64,000 nt of DNA from Areca catechu (Eukaryota; Streptophyta; Magnoliopsida; Arecales; Arecaceae), in the NCBI GenBank assembly GCA_021397845.1, contig CM038047.1:49011210-49075209 (forward strand), written 5' to 3'. The notes under the pieces were generated by a model. The model saw only the letters and a list, made by a program, of their open reading frames with translations. It had not been told where the DNA came from and made no database searches. The position numbers and the translations under genes are program-made. This document shows positions 9,185 through 20,668 of this stretch, one piece after another. The number at the start of each line of letters is the position of its first letter. Positions within the stretch are counted from its first letter, which is position 1.

Positions 9185-11960
9185 TGTTGCCGACCTTACC
9201 GCGGTGGCCTGTAGCTCGTGAGCTGGCACCGGTCCCGGACTCTCTCACCTCGAGATCTCCAAGCTTCCGGGCCTGTAAAACAAAGTCAGAGACCCGGGCC
9301 GGGAATTCCAGTGGGGGCACTCAGACGGTCAAGTTAGAGAGCGGCAAGATGGAACAGATCCCCTAACGTGTGTTCCCGAAGGATTCCCGTGCTTAGAGGA
9401 GATATAGACGAAAGAAGGGTGTGGAAGAGAGGGGTCGAATCCCGACTTCCCATGCTGGGTTCACCGAGCTCACGCTTGAGGACTTCTTGAGGCCTCCCAG
9501 GATCGTTCTCTAGGTGTTTTTCTCCCCTTTTCGACCTACCTTTCTGTCCTCTTTCTCTGTCTTTTTATACCTTCGGATTGCCTTCAGCCCATGCTCCCTC
9601 CTGGTGGGGGGCTCCCCGAGATCTCTGGTCCTTCCCCTCCTCCTTCTCCTTCAAGTCTGGGAGTTAAGTGGCCGGCACACCTCGCCCGCTAGGATTTCAT
9701 TCCTCAGTTGCAGGGCCTTGATTAACTGGTGTAAACAAGGTTTCGCGTATCATTACAGGCGGTACCGGTGCCTTGTACGGAGCGCAGCGCGCGCCAGCTC
9801 TAGTGGCGACCTTGCAACCCGTGTCTCTACCTTCCCGAGGCTTTGCAGAGTAAGGCTGACTTCGGCTGAGGTCGACCCCTCCTAGGTGGACACCTGGCGG
9901 AGCGAAGAGAGGTGCTCGACTTCGACCGAGGTAGACCCGTCATGGGGTGCCACCTGGCGAAGGAGCAGGAGGTCCTGGCTTGACCTCGGTAGAGGTGGAC
10001 CCGTCATGGGGTGCCACCTGGCGAAGGAGCAGGAGGCCGCCAGCATCGACCGAGGTGGACCCCTCCTGGGTGGACACCTGGCGGAGCGGCATAGAGGTGC
10101 TCGACTTCGACCGAGGGGGACCCATTAAGGGGTGCCACCTAGCGAAGGAGCAGGAGGGCCTGGCTCGACCTCGGCAGAGGTGGACCCATCATGGGGCGCC
10201 ACCTGGCGAGGGAGCAGGAGGCCGCCGGCATCGGCCAAGGTGGACCCCTCCTAGGTGGACACCTGGCAGAGCGGCAGAGAGGTGCTCGACTTCGACCGAG
10301 ATGGACCCGTCATGGGGGGCCACCTATCGAAGGAGCAAAAGGGCCTGGCTCGACCTTGGCAGAGGTGGACCCGTCATGGGGCACCACCTAGTGAGGGAGC
10401 AGGAGGCCACCATTATCGGCCGAGGTGGACCTCTCCTGGGTGGACACCTAGTGGAGCGGCAGAGAGGTGCTCGACTTCGACCGAGGTGGATCCATCATGG
10501 AGTGCCACCTGGCAAAGGAGCAGGAGGGCCTAGCTCGACCTCGGTAGAGGTGGACCCATCTTGGGGCGCCACCTGGCGAGGTAGCAGGAGGCCGCCAGCA
10601 TCGGCCAAGGTGGACCCCTCCTGGGTGGACACATGGCGGAGCGGTAGAGAGGTGCTCGACTTTGGCCAAGGTGGATCCGTAATGGGGTGACACATGGCGA
10701 AAGAGCAGGAGGGCCTGGCTCGACCTCGGTAGAGGTAGACTCGTCATGGGGCGCCACCTGGCAAGGGAGCAGGAGGTCGCCAGCTTTGGCCGGGTGCACC
10801 CCTCCTGGGTGGATACCTGGCGGAGTGGCAGAGAGGTGCTTGACTTCGATCGAGGTGGACCCGTCATGGGGTGCCACCTGGCGAAGAAGCAGGATGGCCT
10901 GGCTCAACCTCGGTCGAGGTGGACCCGTCATGGGGTGCCACCAAGCGAGGGAGCAGGAGGCCACCAGCATAGGCCGAGGTGGACCCGTCATGGGGCGCCA
11001 CCTGGCGAGGGAGCAGGAGGCCACCAGCATAGGCCGAGGTGGACCCCTCCTGGGTGGACACCTGACGGAGCGGCAAAGTGGTGCTCGACTTTGGCCGAGG
11101 TGGAACCATCATCGGGGGCCACCTAGCGAAGGAGCAGGAGGGCCTGGCTCGACCTCGGCAGAGGTGGACCCATCATGGGGCGCCACCTGGCGAGGGATCA
11201 GGAGGGCTGCCAGCATAGGCCGAGGTGGACCCCTCCTGGGTGGATACCTGACGGAGAGGCAGAGAAGAACTCGACTTCGACCGAGGTGGAACCGTCGTGG
11301 GAGGTCACCTGGCAAAGGAGCAGGAGGGCCTGGCTCGACCTCGGTAGAGGTGGACCCGTCATGGGGCACCACCTGGCGAGGGAGCCGGAGGCCGCCAGCA
11401 TAAGCCGAGGTGGACCCCTCCTAGGTGGACACTTGGTGGAGCGGCCAAGAGGTGCTCTACTTCGGCCGAGGTGGAGCCGTCATGGGGGGCCACCTGGCGA
11501 AGGAGCAGGAGGGCCTGGCTCGACCTCGGCAGAGGTGGACCCGTCATGGGGTGCCACCTGGAGAGGGATCAGGAGGGCCGCTAGCATAGGCCGAGGTGGA
11601 CCCCTCTTGGGTGGACACTTGGCGGAGCGGCAGAGAGGTGCTCGACTTCAGCCGAGGTGGAACCGTTATGGGGGGCCACCTGGAGAAGGAGTAGGAAGGC
11701 CTGGCTCGACCTCGGCAAAGATGGACCCATCATTGGGTGCCACCTGGAGAGGGAGCAGGACGGCCGCTAGCATCGACTGAGGTGGACCCCTCCTGGGTGG
11801 ACACCTGGCCGAGCGGCAGAGAGGTGCTCGACTTCGGTCGAGGTGGACCCATCATGGGGTGCCACCTGGTAAGGAGCAGGAGGTTTGAAAGAAAAAATCC
11901 ACGTGGCACTTGCTGCTTCCAGCTGGGTCTGACACACGGTCCACGTCAGCGATGTTGCCA
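9185..11960 (-). repeat. 5' LTR of element B
   Basis: On the minus strand the LTR starts TGGCAACATCGCTGACGTGG, resembling the start of the element A LTR (TGATGTGAAGGGATCGCTGACGTGG), and ends ...GGCAACA before the PBS. It contains the shared U5 block near 9240-9340 and a long tandem array. At about 2.8 kb it is much longer than the LTR of A, because of the array. Confidence 0.75.
9860..11885 (-). repeat. Hierarchical tandem array (~62-bp subunits in ~185-bp units) in the LTR of element B
   Basis: The landmark CCTCCTGGGTGGACACCTGG (or near variants) recurs 11 times at about 9878, 10067, 10249, 10432, 10617, 10800, 11046, 11231, 11416, 11601 and 11787. Spacing is about 181-189 bp apart from one step of about 245 bp. 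Each unit contains three related subunits of about 60 bp starting GAGGTGGACC, and the long step holds one extra subunit. The array stays open in several frames on both strands and is not coding. Confidence 0.92.
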
Positions 11961-13235
11961 TATCAACTATATAAAGAACCAAGGTATGGATATTTTTATT
12001 GTTAGTTTATATATGGATGACATGATTTACACTAGGAATTTGATGAGTTTGCTTAAAGAGTTTAAAAAATGAATGATATCAGAATTTGAAATGATAGATC
12101 TAGGACTTTTATATTATTTTTTGGGCATGGAAATTATTCAAGATTCTAATGGAATTTTTATGTGCCAAGAAAATAGACCAATATTTATTGAAAAAGATTT
12201 CATATGTTTGCTTGTAAGCTGGTGAGCACTCTGATAAACTCAAATGATAAGCTTGTTTTAGATGATGCTATTGAAAAACAGGTGAAAATAATATAGAAAT
12301 CTAATTGGAGGACTAATTTATTTCACTTATTCTAGGTCAGATATTATGTTCTCATTTAGTTTGTTAAACGATTTATGCACAACCCTAGCAAGCACCACTT
12401 TGGAGCAGCAAAAGAGTACTCAAATATGTCAAAGGGACTCTTAGTTATGGTATTCGGTATGGACAAGTAGATGCTTTTAAATTATATTCTTACACCAACA
12501 GTGATTGGGCTGATTGTACTGATAACAAAAAATGTACTTTTGGGTTTGTGCACAATCTTGGCTCTAGAGTAATATCTTAGATGACAAAGAAACAGGAGTC
12601 CATTGCTCTTTCAAGCTTAAAAGTAGAATATATAGCAGCTACAAATGCAGCATGTCAACAATTTGACTTCAACAAATTCTAGTAGATCTCTAAGAAAGGC
12701 AAGATGGAGAAACCAACATTTATCATGACAACAAATCAACCATTGCTAGGACAAAAAATCCTATGTTCTATGGTCGCACCAAGCTTATCGAAGTTTGGCA
12801 TCATTTCATCCAAGAGATGGTGAACGAAGGAGAAATTCAAATGGAGTACTCCAGCACCAATGATCAATTGGTAGACATCTTCACTAAAGCTTTGGAAAAG
12901 AAAAATTTTGCAATTTTCAAAGACAACTTGGAGTTTCACTAAATTTAAATTAAGGAGGTGTGATAAGAGATAAGATGAAATTTTAATTTAAACTTGGTGT
13001 TTATCTTGAATGGATAATTAGTTATTCGGTTACAACTATGGAGGAAATTGTTGCTGAGAATTATTCTATCATTTGTTTTTAAAAAAGCCATGTGCTTTCC
13101 TTGGTTGTTTTAAAAATATATATATAAATAAAGGAGGATGCAGCAGCATGATGTATGCCTTTTTAGAGAAAAATATTGATATCTTTTGCATATCTTTTAT
13201 TATTTCATCTCTTTCCTTCCTCCATCAATCTAACA
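11961..13235 (+). mobile_element. Element C: 3' fragment of a Ty1/copia retrotransposon
   Basis: The fragment starts in the RT just before the catalytic box (SLYMDDMIYT, about 12003-12035). It continues through DLGLLYYFLGMEI and VKGTLSYGIRY to the RNase H region (YTNSDWADCTDNKKCTFGFV) and the copia C-terminus (STNDQLVDIFTKALEK). After the stop comes a polypurine tract (12950-12960) and a candidate 3' LTR. Frameshifts and stops interrupt the RT. The 5' part of the element is absent, replaced by the LTR edge of B. Confidence 0.88.
12961..13235 (+). repeat. Candidate 3' LTR of element C
   Basis: It starts TGATAAGAG directly after the purine tract TAAGGAGGTG and ends TCTAACA. The ~275-bp length is short but normal for some copia lineages. 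With no partner LTR in the window, the right boundary is only inferred from TG...CA. Confidence 0.5.
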
Positions 13236-13545
13236 AGGATAACATGGCTTCTAAGTACAGCAAGATACTAGACATGATCCCATGGGTGACTCGATTAAAT
13301 CCAGGATTTTTCTGGGACCCTTGACAGTTGGCATGAGTGAGAGGTCAGGGTCTCCCCCTTTGTCCCCGATCTACTGGACGACATCTTAGTAGTGTCAGGT
13401 TGACATAGTCACCATTAGGTGGGGAGAGGTAGCACGAATCTGAGCGCCTCGTATCGAACATTATCTTACGGGGTGGGGGCCTGCGGGGTAGCTACACCGG
13501 GATTTATCCCCCCTATCCCTTTTGTTTATAAAAAAAAAGGTATAG
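13236..13545 (+). repeat. Possible LINE-type 3' end with A tail
   Basis: A non-coding segment, GC-rich toward its end, terminates in a TTTGTTTATA motif followed by nine A. This resembles the tail of a non-LTR retrotransposon. No protein domain is visible, so this is only a suggestion. Confidence 0.3.
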
Positions 13546-13656
13546 CAATATACTTCAACAACACCAAGAAGATAATCTTGAAGTGAAAACCACATTCCTA
13601 TGTCTCCTATGTGAATAGTAATGAATATGTATATTTGATCTGACATATGTGGTATT

Positions 13657-14875
13657 TGGTGGCTGTATATGAATGGATACCTAATTGGAAAGATCGAGTC
13701 TAGAGTTACACTCTATGTCCTTAAAACAATTTCATCCCACAATGGTGCTTACGGTTTATGACGATTGTCTTCCAGGATACAACGGTCTTCTTCTGGTGAA
13801 AGCAGCACTACGATTCATCAAAAATTCAAACTATGAATGCTTTTCTCTCTTTGTATGCACTATAGCTATACTCTGTTATCTGAGTATGCAAATGCCTAAT
13901 AGACTTAGGATGCACTATAGCTATACTTTGTTATTCAAAGTATGCAAATGCCTAAGAGAAGGAAGGAAAGGACTGGATTGATTGAATGAATGAAATGAAT
14001 GAAGAATTGGGACATATTTATAGCCTTAAGGTGCCCCTTGGAAGCAACTTTCTGATTTCATTGGAAGAAGTTTCCGATGTCTTTTCATAATGAGATATAC
14101 CTTTATGCGATTAATACGATTCCTCAATCATGATAGGATGCCATGATATGCTGATTCGTGCCGTGATCTTAAGATCACGCGATCAAAGCACTTTTCAATA
14201 TGTTGTTTCATGATCTGATGGCACCCCTGATCTCAGAAGAATCATTGATTCATAAATGGACGCGTGATCCATTTTTTCGCGATTTTGAAATCCCTTCATC
14301 TGAATCGGCTCGAACCACTCGAGTCGACTCGTCCAGATCGCACGTTACTATTTTGTGGATCCGAGTCAGCTCAACCACTCGAGTCGACTTGGCTAGACAG
14401 TTTTGTGGATCCGAGCCAGCTCGAACTACACGAGTCGACTTGGCCACCTTGTAACTACAAAACCAAGCCAACTCGCATCCTTGCAACCCTGATGTGGTGC
14501 CAATCAATCTTGACTGCCTGATCTATTTAATCAGAGAAAATTTAAAGGCTCCTCAAGCTCCTCACGATGATGCATACATGCGAAGTGCAAAGTACGCCTA
14601 CAAAGCGCCCATTTCGTCCTTGTCGCCCGTGGCACACACGCGTGCGCGTACGCGTGTGGGTGATGTTTCGCATCACCCTCAAGCTCTCCACTTATGGTGA
14701 GCCTCAAAGCAAGAGTATGGAAAAAGGTTTTCTTATAAAGAGCCTTCTCTTTTTCCAATCTTTCCATGTGGGACTAAAAGTTTCCATCTTACAGGATAGT
14801 TTTCATCCCACGAGATAGTTTCCCATCCCAAAGGGTAGTTTAAGAATAAAAAATTCCTATTCACTTTTTCCAACA
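13657..14875 (-). repeat. 3' LTR of element D
   Basis: It matches 19366-20668 along its length and includes a TATA-like box (CTATAAATAT on the minus strand near 14023-14014). A ~54-bp internal duplication lies at about 13850-13960, and degenerate ~60-bp repeats with CGAGTCGACT cores at about 14300-14450. Confidence 0.9.
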
Positions 14876-14899
14876 ATCCCCTATATGAATAGAATTTTG

Positions 14900-17136
14900 G
14901 ACTAAGATCAAAGATCAGTAAAGGCGATCCTCCACAAACATAGATTTTAAATGCAAATAAATATACAAACACTTAAAGAGAGTAAATGGAATATAGTTGT
15001 ATCAGGATAGGTAGCTTGTGGCTTTGAACCTTCCTTTGTGTCTTGTTATCGAGTTTACTTGCTAAAAGTGAATATGATGTCTTGAACTTTTAGCATTTAA
15101 TGTAAACTAAGACAATAACAATCACACAACTTCTTTTCGAGTATTCTTTTGGTTTTCATGGTTGTGTTTATTTTTGGCCCTGAACAACTCTTGGTTTCAT
15201 GAGTGCTTTAGAGAATTAAAGCCTTTAAAATTCTCAAAGAATTGTTCCAGTTTACACTCACATAGGTGATTCCTATTAAGAGTATCTTACTATACCCCAC
15301 ATGATATTCATGTCATAAGAATCATTAAAAGCTATGCTTATCCTGGTATCTTTAGCAGGCAGCACTGATTATCATAGGAATGAGTAGGAATTTACATCCT
15401 TAGTGCTTCGTTGACCTCTTCATAATTTAGTTGTCCCTTTTAAAACTAGATCTTGGGATCTTCAGTCAACTAAGTTGGGTATCCACTATGAAGATTACTT
15501 TATTATAGGCTTTAAGTCCATTCCCCTTAAACAATTTACTTGATCTCTCAGTAAACCTTTTGTCAGTGGATCCGCAAGATTTTTCTTTGACTAAATATAG
15601 TCAATAGAGATTATTTTATTTTCAAGTAATTACTTAATGGTATTATGTCTGCGACGTATATGTCTAGACTTACCATTATATATTTTATTTTGTGCTCTGC
15701 AAATAGCTGATTGATTATCATAATGGATATATATTACAGACACAGGTTTGGATTAACATTGAATATCCTCCAAAAATTTGAAGTCATTCTGCTTCTTCTC
15801 CAGCTTTATCTAAAGCTATAAACTTCGATTTCATAGTGGACCGAGTTATACAAATTTATTTTGAAGATTTTCATGACACTGCACCTCTTCCTAAGGTGAC
15901 ACATATCCACTAATAGATTTAGTGTCTTCTGAAGAAGATATCCAGTTAGCATCACTATATTCTTCTAGTAGCTAGATATGTGGTATAATGTAATCTAGAA
16001 TTTATGGTATATCATAGATATTGCAATACCCGTACTAGTTCTATCCAATGATTTGGACCTGGATTACTAGTAAATCTACTTAACTTATTGACAACATATA
16101 CTATGTCAGGACGGGTACAATTCATAACGTACATTAAACTGCCAATTATATGTAATATTCTAATTGTGATATGGGTTGCCCAGTATGCTTAGCAAGATGT
16201 AGATTAATATCTATAGGTATTTTAAGCAGACTGATATCATATTCATTGAACTTATTTAATATTTTCTAAACAATATAATGAAATTGCGATAATATTATTC
16301 CATCAGACGTTCTAGTGATTTTAATCCCTAGTATACATCTGCTATACCCATATCTTTCATATCAAAATGTTTGATCAACATTTTCTTTATTTGTTTAATC
16401 ATATCAGTATCACTATCTATGATTAACAAATCATCCACGTATAAGCAGACTAACACATACCCTGTAGGTATGGTTTTGGCATACACACATTTATCACATT
16501 TATTATTTTGAATTCATTAGACAACATCACATTATCAAATTTATATACCATTGCTTGGGTGCTTGTTTTAATCCATATAAGGATTTCACAAGTCTGCACA
16601 CCTTTTCTTTGCCTAGAACCACAAATCCTTCAGGTTGTGTTCAGATAAATTTCTCCTCTAATTCACCATTAAGGAAAGCTATTTTTAAATCCATTTGATG
16701 TATTTCAAGATTGTTAATGGCTACAATAGCGATTAACATTCTTATGGATGTTATCCTTGTTACAGGTGAATAAGTATCAAAGAAGTCTAGACCTTTTATT
16801 TAAAGCCTTTAGCTAATAATCTGGCTTTATACTTATCAATTGATCCATCAGCCTTTAACTTCTTCTTGAAAATCCATTTACATCCCAAGGCTTCATACCT
16901 GATGGTAAATCTATCAATTCCCAAGTATGATTATGCATGATGGAATCAATTTCGCTATTAATAGCTTCTTTCCAGAAGGGTGCTTCTGGTATAGACATTA
17001 CATTTTTGAATATCTGAGATACATTTTCTATTATGTACGTAACATAATCAGGACCAAAAAATTTTAAAACTTTAGGTCTCTTACTACGTCTAGGTTCATC
17101 TTCAAGATATTTTTCCTGATGACTACTACTTGCCAT
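14900..17136 (-). pseudogene. RT and RNase H of element D
   Basis: The RT opens at 17136 with RRSKRPKVLKFFGPDY and APFWKEAINSEIDSI, then TWELIDLPSGMKP, the standard copia RT entry. The catalytic segment VCLYVDDLLII is readable at about 16463-16430. The RNase H-like end is recognisable between about 15900 and 15600 by short conserved blocks around the expected acidic and KSRHI-type positions. Between these landmarks the frame changes repeatedly, and no open frame of useful length remains. This would be the polymerase part of the polyprotein. It is clearly inactive as written. Confidence 0.8.
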
Positions 17137-17461
17137 ATATCATAAGTTTTTTTATTTGAACTTGTACCAATTATCCCTTTATAAGGGAATATCTCTTCAA
17201 AAAATGATGCATTTCTTGATTCCATAATATATTTTCCTGTATATCAGATATATCTGATTTATGTACAAGAAAGCGATATGCACTACTATTTTGTGCATAA
17301 CCATGAAAATACAATCAACAGTTTAGGTCATATTTTGACCTTTTTGAATCTGGAATAGCTACTTTAGCTAGTTTTAAGAAGGTTTTTTTTCCTTTCCATA
17401 ACTCATATGGAGTGATGTCCTTTTTAAGAGTATTTTGTTAAGAATTGATTAGCCAAGAAAA

Positions 17462-17776
17462 TTACTTCTCCCAATAATTATGTGGTATACCAAAATTTAT
17501 CAACATGGCATTTATCATTTCTTTCACTGTTCGATTTTTGCATTCGGCAATTCCATTATATTGAGGTGAATAAGGAGTTGTAGCTTGTGGAATAATGCCA
17601 TGTTCTTGACAAAAATCATTAAACGATGTATCGTATTCACCACCTATCATCCTTATAGCCTTGATATTTTTACCAAGCTGATTTTCAACCTCTTTCTTAT
17701 AACATTTAAACATATCTAAAGTCTCATTTTTAGACTTTAGTAGATACACATAACAGTATCTTGTTTGAATCATCAA
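17462..17776 (-). pseudogene. Integrase core of element D
   Basis: The 104-residue frame contains copia integrase landmarks: RMIGGEYDTSFNDFC, HGIIPQATTPYSPQYNGIAE, then NRTVKEMINAML and a final YWEK. In active copies the catalytic acidic residues lie at the D of RSDxGGEY and the E of NGxAE. Here the first block reads MIGGEY, so the usual RSD is altered, while the second is kept. Integrase would join element cDNA into host DNA. Flanking frames are broken. Confidence 0.85.
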
Positions 17777-18199
17777 TAAATGTTATAATACTTTTTTACC
17801 TCCTCTAGATGTGTACCGACTTTAAGTCACTTAGATCACTATGGATCAAATCTAGAGATCAGTATTCCTTTCTACCGAATGAAATGGTATTTTGGCTAGT
17901 TTAGCTTCAACACATATCTCACATTTGTAATGTGGATCAATTTCATGATTAGGTAACAATTCTAAATTCATTAATTTTCCGTAATGAATTCAAATTCACA
18001 TGACCTAATCTATCATTCCATAAATAAGAGGAGTCACCATATAAACAAAAGAAGCATCTTTATTCTTTTCAAGGTTGCGATGTACAGTCATTACATTCAT
18101 CTTGAATATCTATTATTCAAGTAACCTCTACCTAGAAAGATCCCTCTTTAGTAATTACAAATTTATCAGACTCAAACACCATCCTAAATCCATGTTTGC

Positions 18200-18412
18200 T
18201 TAGGAGGGAGCCTGATACCAATTCTTATGGATGTTAGGAACATGCAATACATCGTTCAGTAGAAGCTCTTTGCCAGATATCATCTTTAGAATCATGCGGC
18301 CAATTCCTTCTATCTTCGATGTAGCGGAGTTTCCCATTAGCAGATTTTTACCTCTGATAGGAAATATATGAGAACATACTCTTATCAGAGCAGACATGTC
18401 GAGTAGCTCCAT
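18200..18412 (-). pseudogene. Protease-to-integrase linker of element D
   Basis: The 70-residue frame includes IEGIGRMILKM and LNDVLHVPNIHKN, the conserved segment that follows the copia protease (VLHVPxxxxN). The active-site DTGA/DSGA itself is not clear in this copy. Confidence 0.65.
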
Positions 18413-19320
18413 GTCAACATACCACTCATTTGTTTATCAACCTTATTTGCTTCGAACGCAACTGCTGACAATATCATCCCTGACACTTCATGGGAAAGGG
18501 TATCTTCAGTAGTATTGACTTCCTTCTTTTCTTTTTCCTTGAAACGATAATCCTTAGATTTGTGGCCTATATTACCACAAATGAAAGTATTTGCCTTTGA
18601 ACTTTTTAGGATTGTCCTTCTTTTGTTTATAGCCTTCACCAAGAAACTTGTTTTCTTCTTGTTGACCTTTCCTTCCATGAGTTCGCCTTAGGCTCAATAT
18701 GATGTCCTCCTATCTTCTTATCATGTCTTTTGTTGTATTTCTCGATCCTTAGATGGACAACCAGATCTTCAAGTCACATCTCCTTCTGCTTATGCTTCAG
18801 GTAGTTCTGAAGTCTTTCCATGATGGAGGTAGCTTCTTAATTATAGCGGCTACCTAGAATGAGTCACTCAGAGACATCCTTTCTGCATGTATCTTCATGC
18901 AGTATGATCTGCAGTTCTTGAACTTGCTCCATGACGATCTTGTAATCTACCATCTTATAGTCAAGAAACCTGCCGACCACAAATTTCTTATGACCTGCAT
19001 CCTCGATATTGTACTTCTTGTCCAATGATGCCCATAGCTCTTTTGCTGTACTTATACTACTGTACACATTGTACAGAGTATTCTCTAATCCATTAAGGAT
19101 GTAGTTTTTGCATAGGAAGTCTGAATGCTTCCATGCATCCATAGCAGCGACAATTTACTTGTGTTCTCTCCTTCCTTCAGGACTGGTGGATCTTCGTTGA
19201 GAACTCTGACCAATTCAGAGTTGTCAGATAGAACATCATCTTCTGTTGCCATCTCTTGAAGTCGGTGCTAGCAAACTTCTCTAGCTTCTCGGTCTGAACT
19301 GGTGCAACCATTGTTGCCAT
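18385..19320 (-). pseudogene. gag of element D
   Basis: The first ATG is at 19320-19318 (MATMVAPVQTEKLEKF), about 45 bp inside the 5' LTR. The following copia Gag pattern includes ELWASLDKKYNIEDAGHKKF and VEQ-type helices (about 19142-18864). A zinc-knuckle remnant, FICGNIGHKSKDYRF (about 18600-18550), keeps the CG..GH core but has lost the outer cysteines. A stop soon after the start and several frame changes split the gene. In life it would form the particle and bind RNA. Confidence 0.8.
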
Positions 19321-19365
19321 TACTTGAGCAACACTTCAGGACAGAAGAAGCTGTCTTAACATTGT

Positions 19366-20668
19366 TGGTGGTTGTATATGAATGGCTACCTAATTAGAAA
19401 GATCGAGTCTAGAGTTATACTCTATGTCCTTAAAATATTCGTCCCGCAATGGTGCTTACGGTTTATGACGATTGTCTCCCAAGATACAACGGTCTTCTTC
19501 TGGTGAAAGCAGCACTATAATTCACCAGAAATTCGAACCAGAAATATTTTTCTCTCTTTGTATGCACTATAGCTATACTCTGTTTTCAGAGTATGCAAAT
19601 GTCTAAGAGACTTAGGATGCACTATAGCTATACTCTGTTATTTAGAGTATGCAAATGCCTAAGAAAAGGAAGAAAGGATTGGATTGATTGAATGAATGAA
19701 ATGAATGAAGAATGGGGACTTATTTATAGCCTTAAGGTGCCCCTTGGAAGCACCTTCTGATTTTATCGAAAAAAAATTTTGATGTCTTTTCGTAGTGAGA
19801 TATGCCTTTACAAGATCAATACAATTCTCGATCGTGATAGGACACCATGATACGCTGATTCGTGCCATGATCTTAAGATCACGCAATTAGAGCGCTTCTC
19901 AATATATTGTTTCACGATCCAATGGCACTCATGATCTCAGAAAAAATGTTGATCCATGAACGGACGCGTGATTACGCCTCCAGACGCATGATCCGTTTTC
20001 GCGATTTTGAAATCCCATCATCTGAGTCAGCTCGAACCACTCGAGTCGACTCCTTGCTGCAAAGAGCACCCTAGTCAAGTCGGCTCGTCCAGACCGCACG
20101 TTACTGTTCTGTGGATCCAAGTTAGCTCGAACCACTCGAGTCGACTCGGCCAGACAATTCTGTGGATCCGAGCCCAGCTCGAACCATACGAGTCGACTCG
20201 CCATACCGTATTTACTAATCTGTGGATCCGAGCAGACTCCTAGTCATCCAAGTCGACTCGCACCCTGCAACTGCAGAATCGAGAACCGAGCCGACTCGTA
20301 TCCCTGCAACCCTAATATGGTGCCAATCAATTTCGACCGTCTGATCTATTTGATCAAGAAAAATTTAAAGGCTCCTCAAGCTCCTCTCCTCGCGAGGATG
20401 CGTAAGTGCAAAGTACAAATTACAAAGTGCAAAGCACCCATTGCACCCTTGTGCCCGTCGCACACGGCGTTGCGCATGATGCTTTGCATCACCCTCAAGC
20501 TCTCCACTCATGGTGAGCCTCAAAGCAAGAGCATGGAAAAGGTTTTCTTATAAAGAGCCTTCCTTTTTCCAATCTTTCCATGTGGGACTAAAAGTTCCGA
20601 TCCCACAGGATAGTTTTCCATCCAAAGGATAGTTTAGGAATAAAAAATTCCTATTCACTTTTTCAACA
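19366..20668 (-). repeat. 5' LTR of element D
   Basis: It is the longer copy (about 1.3 kb). On the minus strand it starts TGTTGAAAAAGTGAATAGG, and it has a TATA box GCTATAAATA at 19730-19721. It contains more of the CGAGTCGACTCG-centred repeats than the other LTR. Confidence 0.9.

Larger units (their letters stand above)
4981..11960 (-). mobile_element. Element B: TAT-like Ty3/gypsy retrotransposon, 3' end lost
   Basis: Read on the minus strand, the order is 5' LTR (11960-9185), PBS (9184-9166), gag, protease, RT and RNase H. Sequence then stops at about 4985 inside the end of RNase H, against element A. Integrase and the 3' LTR are absent. The gag-pol order and the RT motif YVDDM identify Ty3/gypsy. 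Several in-frame stops show it is dead. The right LTR edge (ending TGTTGCCA) abuts the copia fragment C, which suggests that B inserted into C. Confidence 0.85.
13657..20668 (-). mobile_element. Element D: full-length, inactive Ty1/copia retrotransposon
   Basis: Two related LTRs (13657-14875 and 19366-20668) flank ~4.5 kb of minus-strand copia sequence in the order gag, protease, integrase, RT, RNase H. The 3' LTR is preceded by the purine tract ATATAGGGGAT (minus strand, at 14886-14876). The gag ATG lies ~45 bp inside the 5' LTR. Stops and frameshifts occur in every domain. Flanks GTATT (left) and TGTCT (right) do not match, so no target-site duplication is visible. The lineage was not assigned. 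Confidence 0.9.

Noticed and set aside
9886..11780. 200-250 codon frames in the LTR of B
   Set aside because: The ~62-bp and ~185-bp repeats are stop-poor. The same repeats are open in other frames and on the other strand.
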